Shown: positions 36,153-46,232 of the stretch, in pieces
Numbering within the stretch: the stretch's first letter is position 1
Layout: each line of letters starts with the position of its first letter
Assembly: GCA_020850315.1 (NCBI GenBank)
Contig: JADZEY010000020.1
Location: 85,618 to 139,909 of the forward strand
Length of the DNA: 54,292 bases
Origin: Armatimonadota bacterium
GTDB lineage: Bacteria > Bacteroidota > Ignavibacteria > OLB7
Direction: 5' to 3'
Notes under the pieces: model-generated
The model's input: the letters and a program-made list of their open reading frames with translations, nothing else
What the model was told of the DNA's origin: nothing
Databases searched by the model: none
Made by a program: the position numbers and the translations under genes

Positions 36153-36713
36153 ATGGACGTTAAGCTGATTCTTACCGAGGCCGAAGACGGCATGAAAAAA
36201 GCAATTGACCATTGCAAAATTGACTTCGCAAAAATCCGCACCGGGCGCGCCACGCCCAGCTTGTTGGATTCCGTGCGGGTAGATTACTACGGCTCGCTGG
36301 TCCCAATCTCCCAAGTGGCCAACGTCACCACCCCCGATGCCACAATGATTGTGGTGCAACCCTGGGAAAAAAATATGATTGGGCCGATTGATCGCGCAAT
36401 CCAAGCTGCCAACATCGGGCTGAATCCAGCAAACGATGGCGTTGTGCTTCGGCTGCCAATCCCACCGCTAACCGAAGAACGCCGCCGCGAGATTGCAAAA
36501 ATGGCGAAGAAGGTTGCCGAAGACTCCAAAATCGGTGTTCGCAATGCCCGCCGCGACGCAATGGAAGCCTTGAAAAAAGCGGAAAAAGAAGAACACATGA
36601 GCGAGGATGCACGCAAAGGTGGCGAAGCCGACGTGCAGAAACTGACCGACCGCTACATCGCCGAAATCGAAAAGCTGTTCGCTGAAAAAGAGAAAGATAT
36701 TTTGTCGGTGTAG
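36153..36713 (+). CDS. frr: Ribosome recycling factor
   Basis: A 186-residue protein that, with EF-G, splits post-termination ribosomes. The family core is complete: KIRTGRATPSLLDSVRVDYYG, the hinge-region PWEKNMIGPIDRAIQ, and the three-helix tail RREIAKMAKKVAEDSKIGVRNARRD. The neighbour pyrH is the expected partner. A run of nine G starts at the stop codon, and a 12-G tract lies further downstream before trxB. Confidence 0.96.
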   Translation: MDVKLILTEAEDGMKKAIDHCKIDFAKIRTGRATPSLLDSVRVDYYGSLVPISQVANVTTPDATMIVVQPWEKNMIGPIDRAIQAANIGLNPANDGVVLRLPIPPLTEERRREIAKMAKKVAEDSKIGVRNARRDAMEALKKAEKEEHMSEDARKGGEADVQKLTDRYIAEIEKLFAEKEKDILSV

Positions 36714-36764
36714 GGGGGGGGAGTGGTCATTGGTCTCTGGTCATTAGTCAGTGGGCAGTTGCGA

Positions 36765-36776
36765 GGGGGGGGGGGG
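36765..36776. repeat. Poly-G tract (12 G) between frr and trxB
   Basis: Twelve consecutive G follow GCGA in the 146-bp gap 36714-36859, which also has a nine-G run touching the frr stop and the stretch GGTCATTGGTCTCTGGTCAT. Such tracts slip easily during replication. Confidence 0.7.
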
Positions 36777-36803
36777 CTTGGTCCTTCTCCATTCTTCTTC
36801 CTT

Positions 36804-36841
36804 TTTCATTCGACATTCGGCATTTGACATTCAACATTTCC
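36804..36841 (+). repeat. ATTCGACA-type short repeat, copy before trxB
   Basis: TCATTCGACATTCGGCATTT followed by GACATTCAACATTTCC ends 19 bp before the trxB ATG. It matches the stretch before the hydrolase gene at 9557. Confidence 0.55.
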
Positions 36842-36859
36842 GAAACCTGATTCCCAACT

Positions 36860-37891
36860 ATGGATTCTCACAACGCTTCCCCTTTCGTTCCGCCACATCA
36901 CGACGGCGAGGTTATCAATGGTCGTGAGCATCACAAGCTGATTATCATGGGGTCTGGCCCGGCTGGGCTGACCGCAGCGTTGTACGCCGCCCGCGCCAAC
37001 CTGAAACCGGTGATCCTTGAAGGAAACGTCCCCGGCGGACAGCTGACCATTACCACCGATGTTGAGAATTATCCCGGATTCGAGAAGGGGATCATGGGGC
37101 CGGAGATGATGGAGATTTTCCGCCGCCAAGCGCAACGATTCGGTGCCGATTGCCGGTTCGAATTTGTGGATGAGGTAGATCTAAGCCAACGCCCGTTCAA
37201 ACTGAAAACCGACCGTGGCAACCTGCTTTCCTGCGATGCCCTGATTGTTGCCACCGGTGCCTCGGCAAGGCTGCTAAATCTGGAGTCGGAAACCTTCTAC
37301 ATGGGCTACGGCGTTAGTGCCTGCGCCACCTGCGACGGCTTCTTCTACCGTGGCAAGGAAGTGCTGGTGGTTGGCGGCGGCGACACGGCAATGGAGGAAG
37401 CAAACTACCTGACCCGTTTTGCCAGCAAGGTGACGCTGATCCACCGCCGCGATGTCTTCCGCGCTTCCAAAATTATGGTGGATCGGGTGCTGGCCAATCC
37501 AAAAGTTGAGGTGATCTACGATGCCAACGTGGTGAACGTGATCGGGGATCATTCCCCCGTGAAATCCATGACCGGCGTTGTGCTGCGCAGCACCAAAACC
37601 GGGGAAACGTGGGAAATGAAGGCCGATGGATTGTTCATTGCAATCGGCCACAAACCAAACACCGAAGTCTTCCACGGCCAACTTCAGACCGACACCAACG
37701 GCTACCTGATAACCAAAGGGAAAAGCACCTACACCAACGTGGACGGGGTGTTTGCTTGTGGCGATGTCCAGGATCACGTCTATCGCCAAGCCGTGTCGGC
37801 TGCCGGAAGCGGCTGCATGGCCGCCATTGATGCCGAACGTTGGTTAGAGGTTCAGGAGCATCACAACGCGGGGATGTCGGCGGTGGGGTAG
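36860..37891 (+). CDS. trxB: Thioredoxin-disulfide reductase
   Basis: A 343-residue FAD/NADPH flavoenzyme that reduces thioredoxin. FAD-binding GSGPAGLTAALYAARA, the redox-active pair C155-A-T-C158 in SACATCDG, NADPH-binding VVGGGDTAMEEANYL and the C-terminal FACGDVQDHVYRQA are all in family order. The first 25 residues (to GREHHKL) are an extension before the first strand; a shorter start is possible but there is no internal ATG before LIIMG. It has its own terminator just downstream. Confidence 0.95.
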   Translation: MDSHNASPFVPPHHDGEVINGREHHKLIIMGSGPAGLTAALYAARANLKPVILEGNVPGGQLTITTDVENYPGFEKGIMGPEMMEIFRRQAQRFGADCRFEFVDEVDLSQRPFKLKTDRGNLLSCDALIVATGASARLLNLESETFYMGYGVSACATCDGFFYRGKEVLVVGGGDTAMEEANYLTRFASKVTLIHRRDVFRASKIMVDRVLANPKVEVIYDANVVNVIGDHSPVKSMTGVVLRSTKTGETWEMKADGLFIAIGHKPNTEVFHGQLQTDTNGYLITKGKSTYTNVDGVFACGDVQDHVYRQAVSAAGSGCMAAIDAERWLEVQEHHNAGMSAVG

Positions 37892-37912
37892 TAGATACGC
37901 TGGCAAACATTC

Positions 37913-37953
37913 AAAGCCTTCCCAACGCTCCACTCAGGATTTGGGAAGGCTTT
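37913..37953. terminator. Terminator after trxB
   Basis: AAAGCCTTCCCAA (37913-37925) and TTGGGAAGGCTTT (37941-37953) are perfect 13-bp arms around 15 bases, 22 bp after the trxB stop; the arm ends in TTT. The remaining gap to 38081 shows nothing. Confidence 0.75.
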
Positions 37954-38081
37954 GTGCTATCTGAGACCCCTGCTGCAGGAGCACGGAAAACCAAGCCACC
38001 AGCGGTTCACCAACTGAAATTCTCCGTTAGCCCCTTTGCGGCTGTTCATAGCCCACCCCAAATGCGTACTTTCGCGCTGTC

Positions 38082-40037
38082 ATGTTCGAGCGCGAAATCA
38101 ACCAGACAATTCAAACCCTTGCTGCGGAGGTTCTCCGTGAGCAAACCTTCGTCCCGCTGCTAACGATTGTGGAGGACGAACGAATCCCGTGGCGTTTCAA
38201 ATCCTTTTTTACCACCGAAGTGCAGTGGTGGCTTCACAACGAAGCCCTTGCACGCGCCGCCAACAAACGTTTCGAGTACAGCCACCCAGAGCTGACCTCG
38301 TTGCTGAGTTACCTTGAGCAAGTTCAATTCCGCCACGCACGGTTCGAGCGGGATGACTTCTTGGTGGTGCTGGACAGCGCGGTGAAGCTCACTTTTAACT
38401 ACATCTGCCGCCCGCAAACCACCCTGAAATGGTACATCTTCCGTGGCGAACCAGTCAAGCCCCTGCGCGAGGTGATGCTCCGGTTTGGTGCCTTTGGCGA
38501 CTATGAGTATTTCAGCACGGTGTTTGCCGAGTGGGTGGAGCGGAAGCAGAGCGAACGGGCAACTTTCGATGCCATCAGCTCCACCGAGTTCGAGCGGGTG
38601 ATACGCCGGATTGATGACCAGATTCTGCTGAGTTGCACGGTGGAGGACCTGTTGGAACTGATGTCCCCCTTCTTCGATTTTATCTGTGCCGATCCCGCAC
38701 TCGGTGTTCCGATTGACGCGCTGGTGATCTACTTCGATGACAAAAACATCAAAAAATTGGTGGATCATCTGGAGGTCTATCGCAGCCAGGGCCACACCCA
38801 TATCCTGCGTGATGAGTTCGTCTCCGTGCTGGATGAACTGCTGACCGCCAGCGAAGGGGAGCCGGAAGCCGATTTCTCCACCGTCTATCAGAACGATGAG
38901 TTGGATGCCGTGGTGCGCCAGCATCTTACCGGCGACCAACTGACTGCCGATGCGGCGGCTGCGGTGCCAGCTTCGGCAACAGCAGGCAGTGGCGCCCCAG
39001 CCGCCACTCACACAGCTTCGGCGGTAGCCAATCCTGCTTCCGGAAACGTAGCCGAAACCGCGACCACCACGCCAACGCCTACGGTGGTGGAAGAAGAGCT
39101 TGAGGATTGGAGCGAAGAAGAGGGGAGCCAAGATCAGATGACTGAAGATGAAGATGCTTTTGATGGAGGCTTGCCAACCGACCTGAATCTTGACAGCCTG
39201 CGCCAGCATCTTGGCGCGCTGCAGGAAGGGCCAGTGATTCCGGAAGAAATTGCGCCGGCAATAGAAGAGCCAGGCCTATCATCAATCCAGGATGACCTTG
39301 ACGACGACCCCTGGCCCTGGGAAACAATCGCGCCTGAAGTCACCGAAGCAGCGGAGCCACCCGCAGAAGAGACTGCGATAGAGCCCGCAGACATCAGCCC
39401 AATTCCGAGCGAAGATGATGATGATGAAGACGAAGTGATGGAGGAAACGGAAATTGAAATTGAGGATGGAGTTGAATATGGAGTTGAGCATGGAGATGCG
39501 GCCCAACCAGACACCGATCAGGTTGGGGAGCCGCAACCGGAGTTCCCCCGGGCGCAACCAGAAGACTCCATTGCAGACGACGATGAAGAAGATGATGATG
39601 ATGAATGGTTAGCAGAAATCCAACAGCATATTCCCACCTCCGTTTCGCAGGCCGCTCCGGAATCGGTGGCATCGGCTGCTGCTGTTGTGGCCATACCAAG
39701 CCCCGGCTTGGCCACCACTGCCGAAGAAGCCGTGCCGCAAGCGGTTTCCGCTGCCCAGCCGCAACCGCCCGCCGCAGCCGTGCCGGGGATGAGTGATGTG
39801 CGAACATTCATTGATGGGATGCTGGAGCGGAAGGTGATAAAAAAAGTGTTCCAGCGGAACCGAAGCGAGTACGAATCGGTGCTGAACAGGCTGAACAGTG
39901 CGCAAAACTGGAAGGTTGCCAGCCAAATTCTGGATGAGCTTTTTGTCCGCAACAACGTTGACCCTTACTCACGCACGGCCATTCGCTTCACCGATAGCGT
40001 CTATGGCCGGTATCTATCCACCAACAATCGTTCCTAA
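38082..40037 (+). CDS. Unknown protein with acidic low-complexity centre, upstream of obgE
   Basis: 651 residues with three parts. The N-terminal 290 residues are a folded, helical region starting EREINQTIQTLAAEVL, with many aromatic residues. The centre (about 290-560) is Ala/Pro/Glu/Asp-rich with acidic runs such as EDDDDEDEVMEETEIE. The C-terminal 65 residues are helical and well ordered (GMSDVRTFIDGMLERKVIKK, then RTAIRFTDSVYGRYL). No signal peptide or membrane helix. I do not recognise the family. It ends 18 bp before the obgE start, so it is probably cotranscribed and may have a role near ribosome assembly or cell growth, but that is only from location. Confidence 0.75.
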   Translation: MFEREINQTIQTLAAEVLREQTFVPLLTIVEDERIPWRFKSFFTTEVQWWLHNEALARAANKRFEYSHPELTSLLSYLEQVQFRHARFERDDFLVVLDSAVKLTFNYICRPQTTLKWYIFRGEPVKPLREVMLRFGAFGDYEYFSTVFAEWVERKQSERATFDAISSTEFERVIRRIDDQILLSCTVEDLLELMSPFFDFICADPALGVPIDALVIYFDDKNIKKLVDHLEVYRSQGHTHILRDEFVSVLDELLTASEGEPEADFSTVYQNDELDAVVRQHLTGDQLTADAAAAVPASATAGSGAPAATHTASAVANPASGNVAETATTTPTPTVVEEELEDWSEEEGSQDQMTEDEDAFDGGLPTDLNLDSLRQHLGALQEGPVIPEEIAPAIEEPGLSSIQDDLDDDPWPWETIAPEVTEAAEPPAEETAIEPADISPIPSEDDDDEDEVMEETEIEIEDGVEYGVEHGDAAQPDTDQVGEPQPEFPRAQPEDSIADDDEEDDDDEWLAEIQQHIPTSVSQAAPESVASAAAVVAIPSPGLATTAEEAVPQAVSAAQPQPPAAAVPGMSDVRTFIDGMLERKVIKKVFQRNRSEYESVLNRLNSAQNWKVASQILDELFVRNNVDPYSRTAIRFTDSVYGRYLSTNNRS

Positions 40038-42058
<2,021 letters not shown>

Positions 42059-42139
42059 GTTTTGATTCGTGTTTACCCCGACCCGTCGGGGCGAAGGCGG
42101 GAACCGTTAGGCCTGCGCAGCGAACCCATTGGCGGGCTA

Positions 42140-42169
42140 TTTCGCAAACTCATGTGTGCCGAGTATAAA
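42140..42169 (+). repeat. TTCGCA-N17-TATAAT element, copy d
   Basis: TTTCGCAAACTCATGTGTGC then CGAGTATAAA. It ends two bases before the stop codon of the Asp-box gene and points into it from its 3' end, so as a promoter it would make antisense RNA. Upstream bases 42081-42139 share blocks (GTCGGG, GGCCT, GGCGGGC) with the sequence before copy f. Confidence 0.6.
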
Positions 42170-42171
42170 TT

Positions 42172-44298
42172 TTATGGTTCTTTCCTCACGATAATTCTTC
42201 CGGTTTCTGTCCTTCCATCACATTCAAGCTCATAGAAGTAGATACCTTCAGGAACCTTAGCCGTGTTCCATAACACACTGTGGCTTCCCCTACTATAATG
42301 CACCTTGTTAAGAAGATTATTCGTGTACTCCCCTCTATTATTAAATATCCGCAATGAAATTGTTGACGGATGAAAAAGCTCAAAAGCTATAACTGTAGCT
42401 GCCGAGCATGGGTTAGGGGTAACAGTACTAGAAGTGGTTGTATGTTCAGATAGAGGTACTGCTGAAGTCGTTTTGCTGCTTATGTAAATTCCGCCACCCC
42501 ATGTTGTCACCATCGCCCGCCCTTCTTGGTCAAACGTGATGTCTCGTATTCTCCCTTCTATCCCTTTGCTTTGTGGTTCCCAGGTTTGCCCTCGATCGGT
42601 TGAGCGATAGATGGTGTTCCCTGTTGCTGCCAACACTGGGCCATGTATGTTCACCGCTACTGCTATAAAATTGGTGTCGCTGGTGCTGATGGCACACCGT
42701 TCTAATCCTTCTCCTTGTTGCTCCGAACGGAATAATCCGTGCTGCGTTGCTATAAATACTATGCTATCAGAGAGTGTGGCTATATCTTCGATTCTGGCTA
42801 TAGCTGCCACAGAATCCCAACTCCAACCCGAATCTATTGAGCGCCAAAAAGTATTGCCAGGGATTGCTGTTGCTGTATAGAGTACATTACTGGTGCTTGC
42901 AGCCATTATTTGAACGGCAAAACCACTAAATCCTATTTTTTGCCAAGTTTGTACTGTGTCAATACTCCGAAATAACCCAGAGTTAGTAGTTACATACAAG
43001 GTCTTGTTATCGAATGCAAACATATCATTGATAATTTGCTCGAATGGTGTACGAAATCCACTATTTCTTAATTCCCATCCATTGACACCATCAGTGCTAT
43101 AGAGTACGCCCAATGTTCTAGTTGCTATGGCAATCATTCCATCGGCGAGAGTAGCAATTGAGCTTACCTCCAATGGGTTTCCCTTCGGATACATAACAGC
43201 GGAGCGATCCCATGTCTGGCCATCATCATTGGAAATATACAGGCTCCTTGATGTTGCCGTTATTAGCCGATTCTTTTTATCTCGTAGGACTGATTGTAGG
43301 TGTAATCCTGTCATGGTGCCGGCTATAGGGTGCCAACTTTTTCCGCTATCAATTGAGCGTACCAATCCAATATCTGTTGTTGTTGTCATGGCAAACATTA
43401 TTCCGTCTCTTCCAAACCAGATACCACCAACCGGATAGGGTAATGGCATAGGTGTCACCAGTTTCCAGGTATCTCCTTGATCTGTCGAATGATAAACCTC
43501 GCCTTTGGTATTTGTCGCGTATAAAATCCCATCTGGTGCCATGGATAGTCTATGATACACAGACTCTGGTAACCCAGTAGTGATTGTATTCCAATCTTTC
43601 CCTCCATTATCTGAACGCAGCAATGTTTTAGCTTCGCCATATAATTCTCCATTGCTTCCTGACAGTAATGATAGTGTCCCCCGGGTTACACTGTCATTTA
43701 CAGTAGTCCACGTATCTCCATGATCTATTGATTTCACAATGCTTTTATTATTATTTAGAGTCACGGATAAATAGAGAGTCCCGTTCCGTGGATCAATGAC
43801 AGGCCCTTGTTCTATATACGAATAGGAATTAAAAAAAACGGATACCCAGGGTGAATCTGGATGAATGGAACGGTAGAGCCGATTATTGGCAGCAAGACTA
43901 TAAAGAATGCCTTCTTGTGGGCTACTACATAAAGTTATAGGAATAATGGTAGTGCTATCCTGTTGCCATAACTCATTCATCCCCAGTTTACGGCGGAATA
44001 TTTTTGCTTGATTTACGACAACAAGTTGTTGATGCACAGTATCCAGAACCATTGCTGAGATAGAAGAATTAGAGTTTAAACCATCTAAATTCCATGTATC
44101 ACCATTATCTATTGAACGATAAACACCACCGATAGATAAAGCAGCAAAAAGATTACCCTTTGGTGATTGTATCACAGAAATAACTGTCCCTCCATATAAA
44201 CCAGGCAATTGTTTCCATTGAATGTCTTGGGCGGTGATTGAATGGCTACTGAAGATAATGGTGAGTAGTATAGTCGAAATGGAAATGGGAGTTTGCAT
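42172..44298 (-). CDS. Asp-box (BNR) beta-propeller protein with T9SS sorting domain
   Basis: A 708-residue surface protein. A signal peptide (TILLTIIFSSHSITAQ|D) precedes about ten sialidase-type Asp boxes, for example RSIDNGDTWN, KSIDHGDTWT, HSTDQGDTWK, RSIDSGKSWH and RSTDRGQTWE, which form a six- or seven-bladed propeller. The T9SS type A domain is at the end (VTPNPCSAATVIAFEL, then VPEGIYFYELECDGRTETG). No catalytic sialidase residues are evident, so binding is more likely than hydrolysis. Base composition is clearly more AT-rich than the rest of the window, with poly-A and TATA codons, and the unit is bounded by copies d and e; both suggest recent transfer. Confidence 0.87.
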   Translation of the reverse strand: MQTPISISTILLTIIFSSHSITAQDIQWKQLPGLYGGTVISVIQSPKGNLFAALSIGGVYRSIDNGDTWNLDGLNSNSSISAMVLDTVHQQLVVVNQAKIFRRKLGMNELWQQDSTTIIPITLCSSPQEGILYSLAANNRLYRSIHPDSPWVSVFFNSYSYIEQGPVIDPRNGTLYLSVTLNNNKSIVKSIDHGDTWTTVNDSVTRGTLSLLSGSNGELYGEAKTLLRSDNGGKDWNTITTGLPESVYHRLSMAPDGILYATNTKGEVYHSTDQGDTWKLVTPMPLPYPVGGIWFGRDGIMFAMTTTTDIGLVRSIDSGKSWHPIAGTMTGLHLQSVLRDKKNRLITATSRSLYISNDDGQTWDRSAVMYPKGNPLEVSSIATLADGMIAIATRTLGVLYSTDGVNGWELRNSGFRTPFEQIINDMFAFDNKTLYVTTNSGLFRSIDTVQTWQKIGFSGFAVQIMAASTSNVLYTATAIPGNTFWRSIDSGWSWDSVAAIARIEDIATLSDSIVFIATQHGLFRSEQQGEGLERCAISTSDTNFIAVAVNIHGPVLAATGNTIYRSTDRGQTWEPQSKGIEGRIRDITFDQEGRAMVTTWGGGIYISSKTTSAVPLSEHTTTSSTVTPNPCSAATVIAFELFHPSTISLRIFNNRGEYTNNLLNKVHYSRGSHSVLWNTAKVPEGIYFYELECDGRTETGRIIVRKEP

Positions 44299-44346
44299 GG
44301 TGTGTAGTTTGAAGGTTCTTGATGATTAAAGGCTCTTTGTCGCAGG

Positions 44347-44386
44347 GTATAGTAGGCAGGTCGTAAGCCCTTCCTGCCTACTATAC
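44347..44386. terminator. Perfect 14-bp hairpin between the islet genes
   Basis: GTATAGTAGGCAGG (44347-44360) and CCTGCCTACTATAC (44373-44386) pair perfectly around 12 bases, 15 bp past the stop codon of the Cys-rich gene. It probably terminates that gene. Confidence 0.7.
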
Positions 44387-44401
44387 TTTCACGAAATCAA
44401 C

Positions 44402-44863
44402 TTATGGTTTTGGACATGAAGCCCCTGAACAGAATATGGTATCTTCACATTCAGCAATGTGAATATGTGGGCACCCAGTACCGGGGTCTATATACACCTT
44501 CACGCAAACGCATACCCATTCCTCAGGATTTGTGGCTGACCGCACACAAGTATAGTCTTCCGACCCCATGGCTACTGTTAACCCCAACACGGTTGCTGAT
44601 TGAAGAGATGCGCCAGAAGGGTGAGGATAATCAGCTTGAGAATTACTCCAGCTATGCTCAACCGTTGTTGTGGGGCTATTCGGCGATGACCAATTTGCAG
44701 TCACAGGAAGCCCCAGCGTCGAGGAAAAGTCTGTAAGTTCAAAGCCATATACAGTTACACGATACGAAGTGCATTGTGCAAGTGCGGTAGATGGAGGTAT
44801 GCCAAATACCAGTGTACATGCAAGCACAAAACCTGCGAGCATCCCTTTTAGTTGCCTTTTCAT
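44402..44863 (-). CDS. Small Cys-rich secreted protein
   Basis: 153 residues with a clear signal peptide (GMLAGFVLACTLVFGIPP, cleavage near ALA|Q). The mature part is Ser/Thr-rich and has nine cysteines, eight of them after residue 100 (CVCVKVY, TGCPHIHIAECED and FCSGASCP), suggesting a disulfide-rich or metal-binding tail. No T9SS domain. I do not recognise the family. Element copy e is 110 bp upstream, a good promoter position. It shares the AT-richer islet with the Asp-box gene. Confidence 0.6.
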   Translation of the reverse strand: MKRQLKGMLAGFVLACTLVFGIPPSTALAQCTSYRVTVYGFELTDFSSTLGLPVTANWSSPNSPTTTVEHSWSNSQADYPHPSGASLQSATVLGLTVAMGSEDYTCVRSATNPEEWVCVCVKVYIDPGTGCPHIHIAECEDTIFCSGASCPKP

Positions 44864-44972
44864 ATGGGTAGTTACTCCTGTTGGTTAATGTTGTTTTGTA
44901 TTGGGTGCTACTGCTATGGGCATTGACAATTCGGCATATACGTACATGCAGTCCCGCACCTACGTCTATCAT

Positions 44973-45002
44973 ATTATACTCGGGTGCGTTGAGATTGCGA
45001 AA
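44973..45002 (-). promoter_or_regulatory. TTCGCA-N17-TATAAT element, copy e (promoter candidate, left end of MITE)
   Basis: On the minus strand: TTTCGCAATCTCAACGCACC then CGAGTATAAT. It differs from copy b at only three of 30 positions. The -10 faces the Cys-rich secreted gene 110 bp away. It also forms the left terminal repeat of the 95-bp unit at 44977-45075. Confidence 0.55.
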
Positions 45003-45075
45003 TTCGATCCCTGTCGGGCCTTGTAGATACTCGGCTTCGCGGGTGGCAATTTCGCAAACTGAAAGCACGTGAGTA
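44977..45075. mobile_element. MITE-like element, 95 bp with TA flanks
   Basis: A 95-bp unit (44979-45073) bounded by TA on both sides. Its ends are inverted: left CTCGGGTGCGTTGAGATTGC then GAAATT, right complement CTCACGTGCTTTCAGTTTGC then GAAATT, 21 of 26 positions equal. TA target duplication and CTC ends fit Tc1/mariner-IS630-type non-autonomous elements. It encodes nothing. Confidence 0.55.
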
Positions 45076-45079
45076 TACC
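45050..45079 (+). repeat. TTCGCA-N17-TATAAT element, copy f
   Basis: TTTCGCAAACTGAAAGCACG then TGAGTATACC: right end of the MITE-like unit. The -10 match is weaker (TATACC). It points toward the 45.1-45.7 kb non-coding stretch and the DUF3098 gene. Confidence 0.55.
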
Positions 45080-45423
45080 AAATAGTAGCTTGTTGGCTAT
45101 GTCAATAAAAGCACTCCTGTTCTGAGCCGTTATTCTCTTTGCTTAACTCCGGTCAATGTCTCTTACTCCAACCACTCAACTCCTGCCTGCATGAGGTGAA
45201 CTACTCATTCGCTTGCTGCCACTCATTCTTCTATCCTGCGAAATAACGCCGAACCTTCCTAATCCGGTTCAATCGTTTCCGAACAGTATGGCGTGTAGTT
45301 TGAAGGCAAGCAGGTTCTATTGTATTGAGTTCACCCATGTAGCGACCCCAGCAACGGGCAAAGTGTCACACCATACCGGAGAGAACTTCAGACTGCTTCC
45401 GTTCAGCAAGGAGAGGGGAGAGA

Positions 45424-45653
45424 GGAGCCGGTTGGTGATGGGACTCGCTGGTTCGGTGGCGTGCTTCGGCGGGTCTGGCATCAAGAAGAGGGAAGGGGTA
45501 ATTCACCCCATCCAAGCCGATATCCCAGAAACTACTTGCGCTCCCCATGCCCAATGTTGTATGTTGCAGCCCAAGAGCCGAACATCTACCATCCCCTGGC
45601 GGGTGTGCCAAGACGCTCTTAGTCGGTCTGTCTCCATGACCGGCTTTTTTTTT
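45424..45653 (+). ncRNA. Possible structured RNA ending in a terminator
   Basis: The gap 45080-45723 has no convincing protein gene. Inside it AGCCGGT at 45426 is the exact complement of ACCGGCT at 45637, which is followed by ten T, so a transcript of about 220 nt could close on itself and end in a U-run. A local hairpin GGGGTAATTCACCCC is also present. An alternative local terminator stem is AGTCGGT/ACCGGCT. It does not match SRP RNA, tmRNA or RNase P motifs that I know. This is only a candidate. Confidence 0.25.
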
Positions 45654-45723
45654 TGTGGGTAGGGGTGTATGTTTGCGCCCGATCAATACAAACTCACTCT
45701 GGCATATCAGACGTATCAGAACC

Positions 45724-46071
45724 ATGGCAAAGCAAGAAATACCAGTCCGTAGAACAGCAACACAACGCGTCCGGCCCGGAATCCGCACAGCGGAAGCCAA
45801 AGGCCCCAGCATGACGTGGGGTTTTTCCTTCGGGAAAATGAACCTGATCCTGCTGCTTGTTGGGGTCGCTGTGATTGTTATCGGCTACCTTCTGATGGGA
45901 ACCGCCATCAGCGATGGCGACCCGGCGATGAACGATGGCATCTGGAACAACGCGAACGCTGTCACATTTGCACCAATTTTGCTGACCATTGGCTACGGCC
46001 TTATCATCCCTTTCGCAATCCTCTACCGTGGAAAAAAAGAAGAAGCGAAGGTAGAAGAGCAGGTAGCATAA
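45724..46071 (+). CDS. DUF3098 family small membrane protein
   Basis: 115 residues: a basic, Arg-rich N terminus, then FSFGKMNLILLLVGVAVIVIGYLLM, a short polar loop, and a second helix FAPILLTIGYGLIIPFAILY with a charged tail. The FGKxN start of helix one and the APIL.TIGYG motif of helix two are the DUF3098 signature, a family mostly limited to Bacteroidota and relatives. In those genomes it often sits near cell-division or undecaprenyl-phosphate genes, which are not seen here. Function unknown. The ATG at 45724 was chosen over 45655 because residues before it look non-coding. Confidence 0.8.
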   Translation: MAKQEIPVRRTATQRVRPGIRTAEAKGPSMTWGFSFGKMNLILLLVGVAVIVIGYLLMGTAISDGDPAMNDGIWNNANAVTFAPILLTIGYGLIIPFAILYRGKKEEAKVEEQVA

Positions 46072-46086
46072 ACCAGAAATCTTAAA

Positions 46087-46135
46087 AAACCAAACAGGCC
46101 GGAAGCAGATATTCTGCTTCCGGCCTGTTTGGTTT
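46087..46135. terminator. 23-bp perfect hairpin after the DUF3098 gene
   Basis: Arms 46087-46109 and 46113-46135 pair without mismatch around TAT; the arms start AAACCAAACAGGCC and end GGCCTGTTTGGTTT. A-rich and T-rich borders let it terminate both this gene and the convergent repeat-protein gene. Confidence 0.85.
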
Positions 46136-46141
46136 GTCCCG

Positions 46142-46211
46142 GCCCTCTCCCAAGCGGGTGATGCTACTATTTTCACTCCATTGGTCGGGTGGGAGAGGGA
46201 GCCAAAGCCGA
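46142..46211. repeat. Dispersed 70-bp repeat, copy 2
   Basis: Near-identical to 3411-3480: CCCTCTCCC (46143-46151), GGTGATGCTACT, CACTCCATTGGTCGGGTG, GGGAGAGGG (46191-46199), CCAAAGCCGA. It again lies between convergent genes next to a terminator. Confidence 0.8.
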
Positions 46212-46232
46212 AAAGGGATTTCGATGCTTCGC

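Noticed and set aside
44997-45012. A TTCGATCCC stretch that resembles a tRNA T-loop.
   Set aside because: The flanking bases do not form a T-stem or acceptor stem; it lies inside the MITE-like unit.
45213-45662. A 149-codon plus-strand frame in the gap before the DUF3098 gene.
   Set aside because: Cys/Ser/Arg-rich composition without domain, signal peptide or conservation signs, and it runs through a terminator hairpin.
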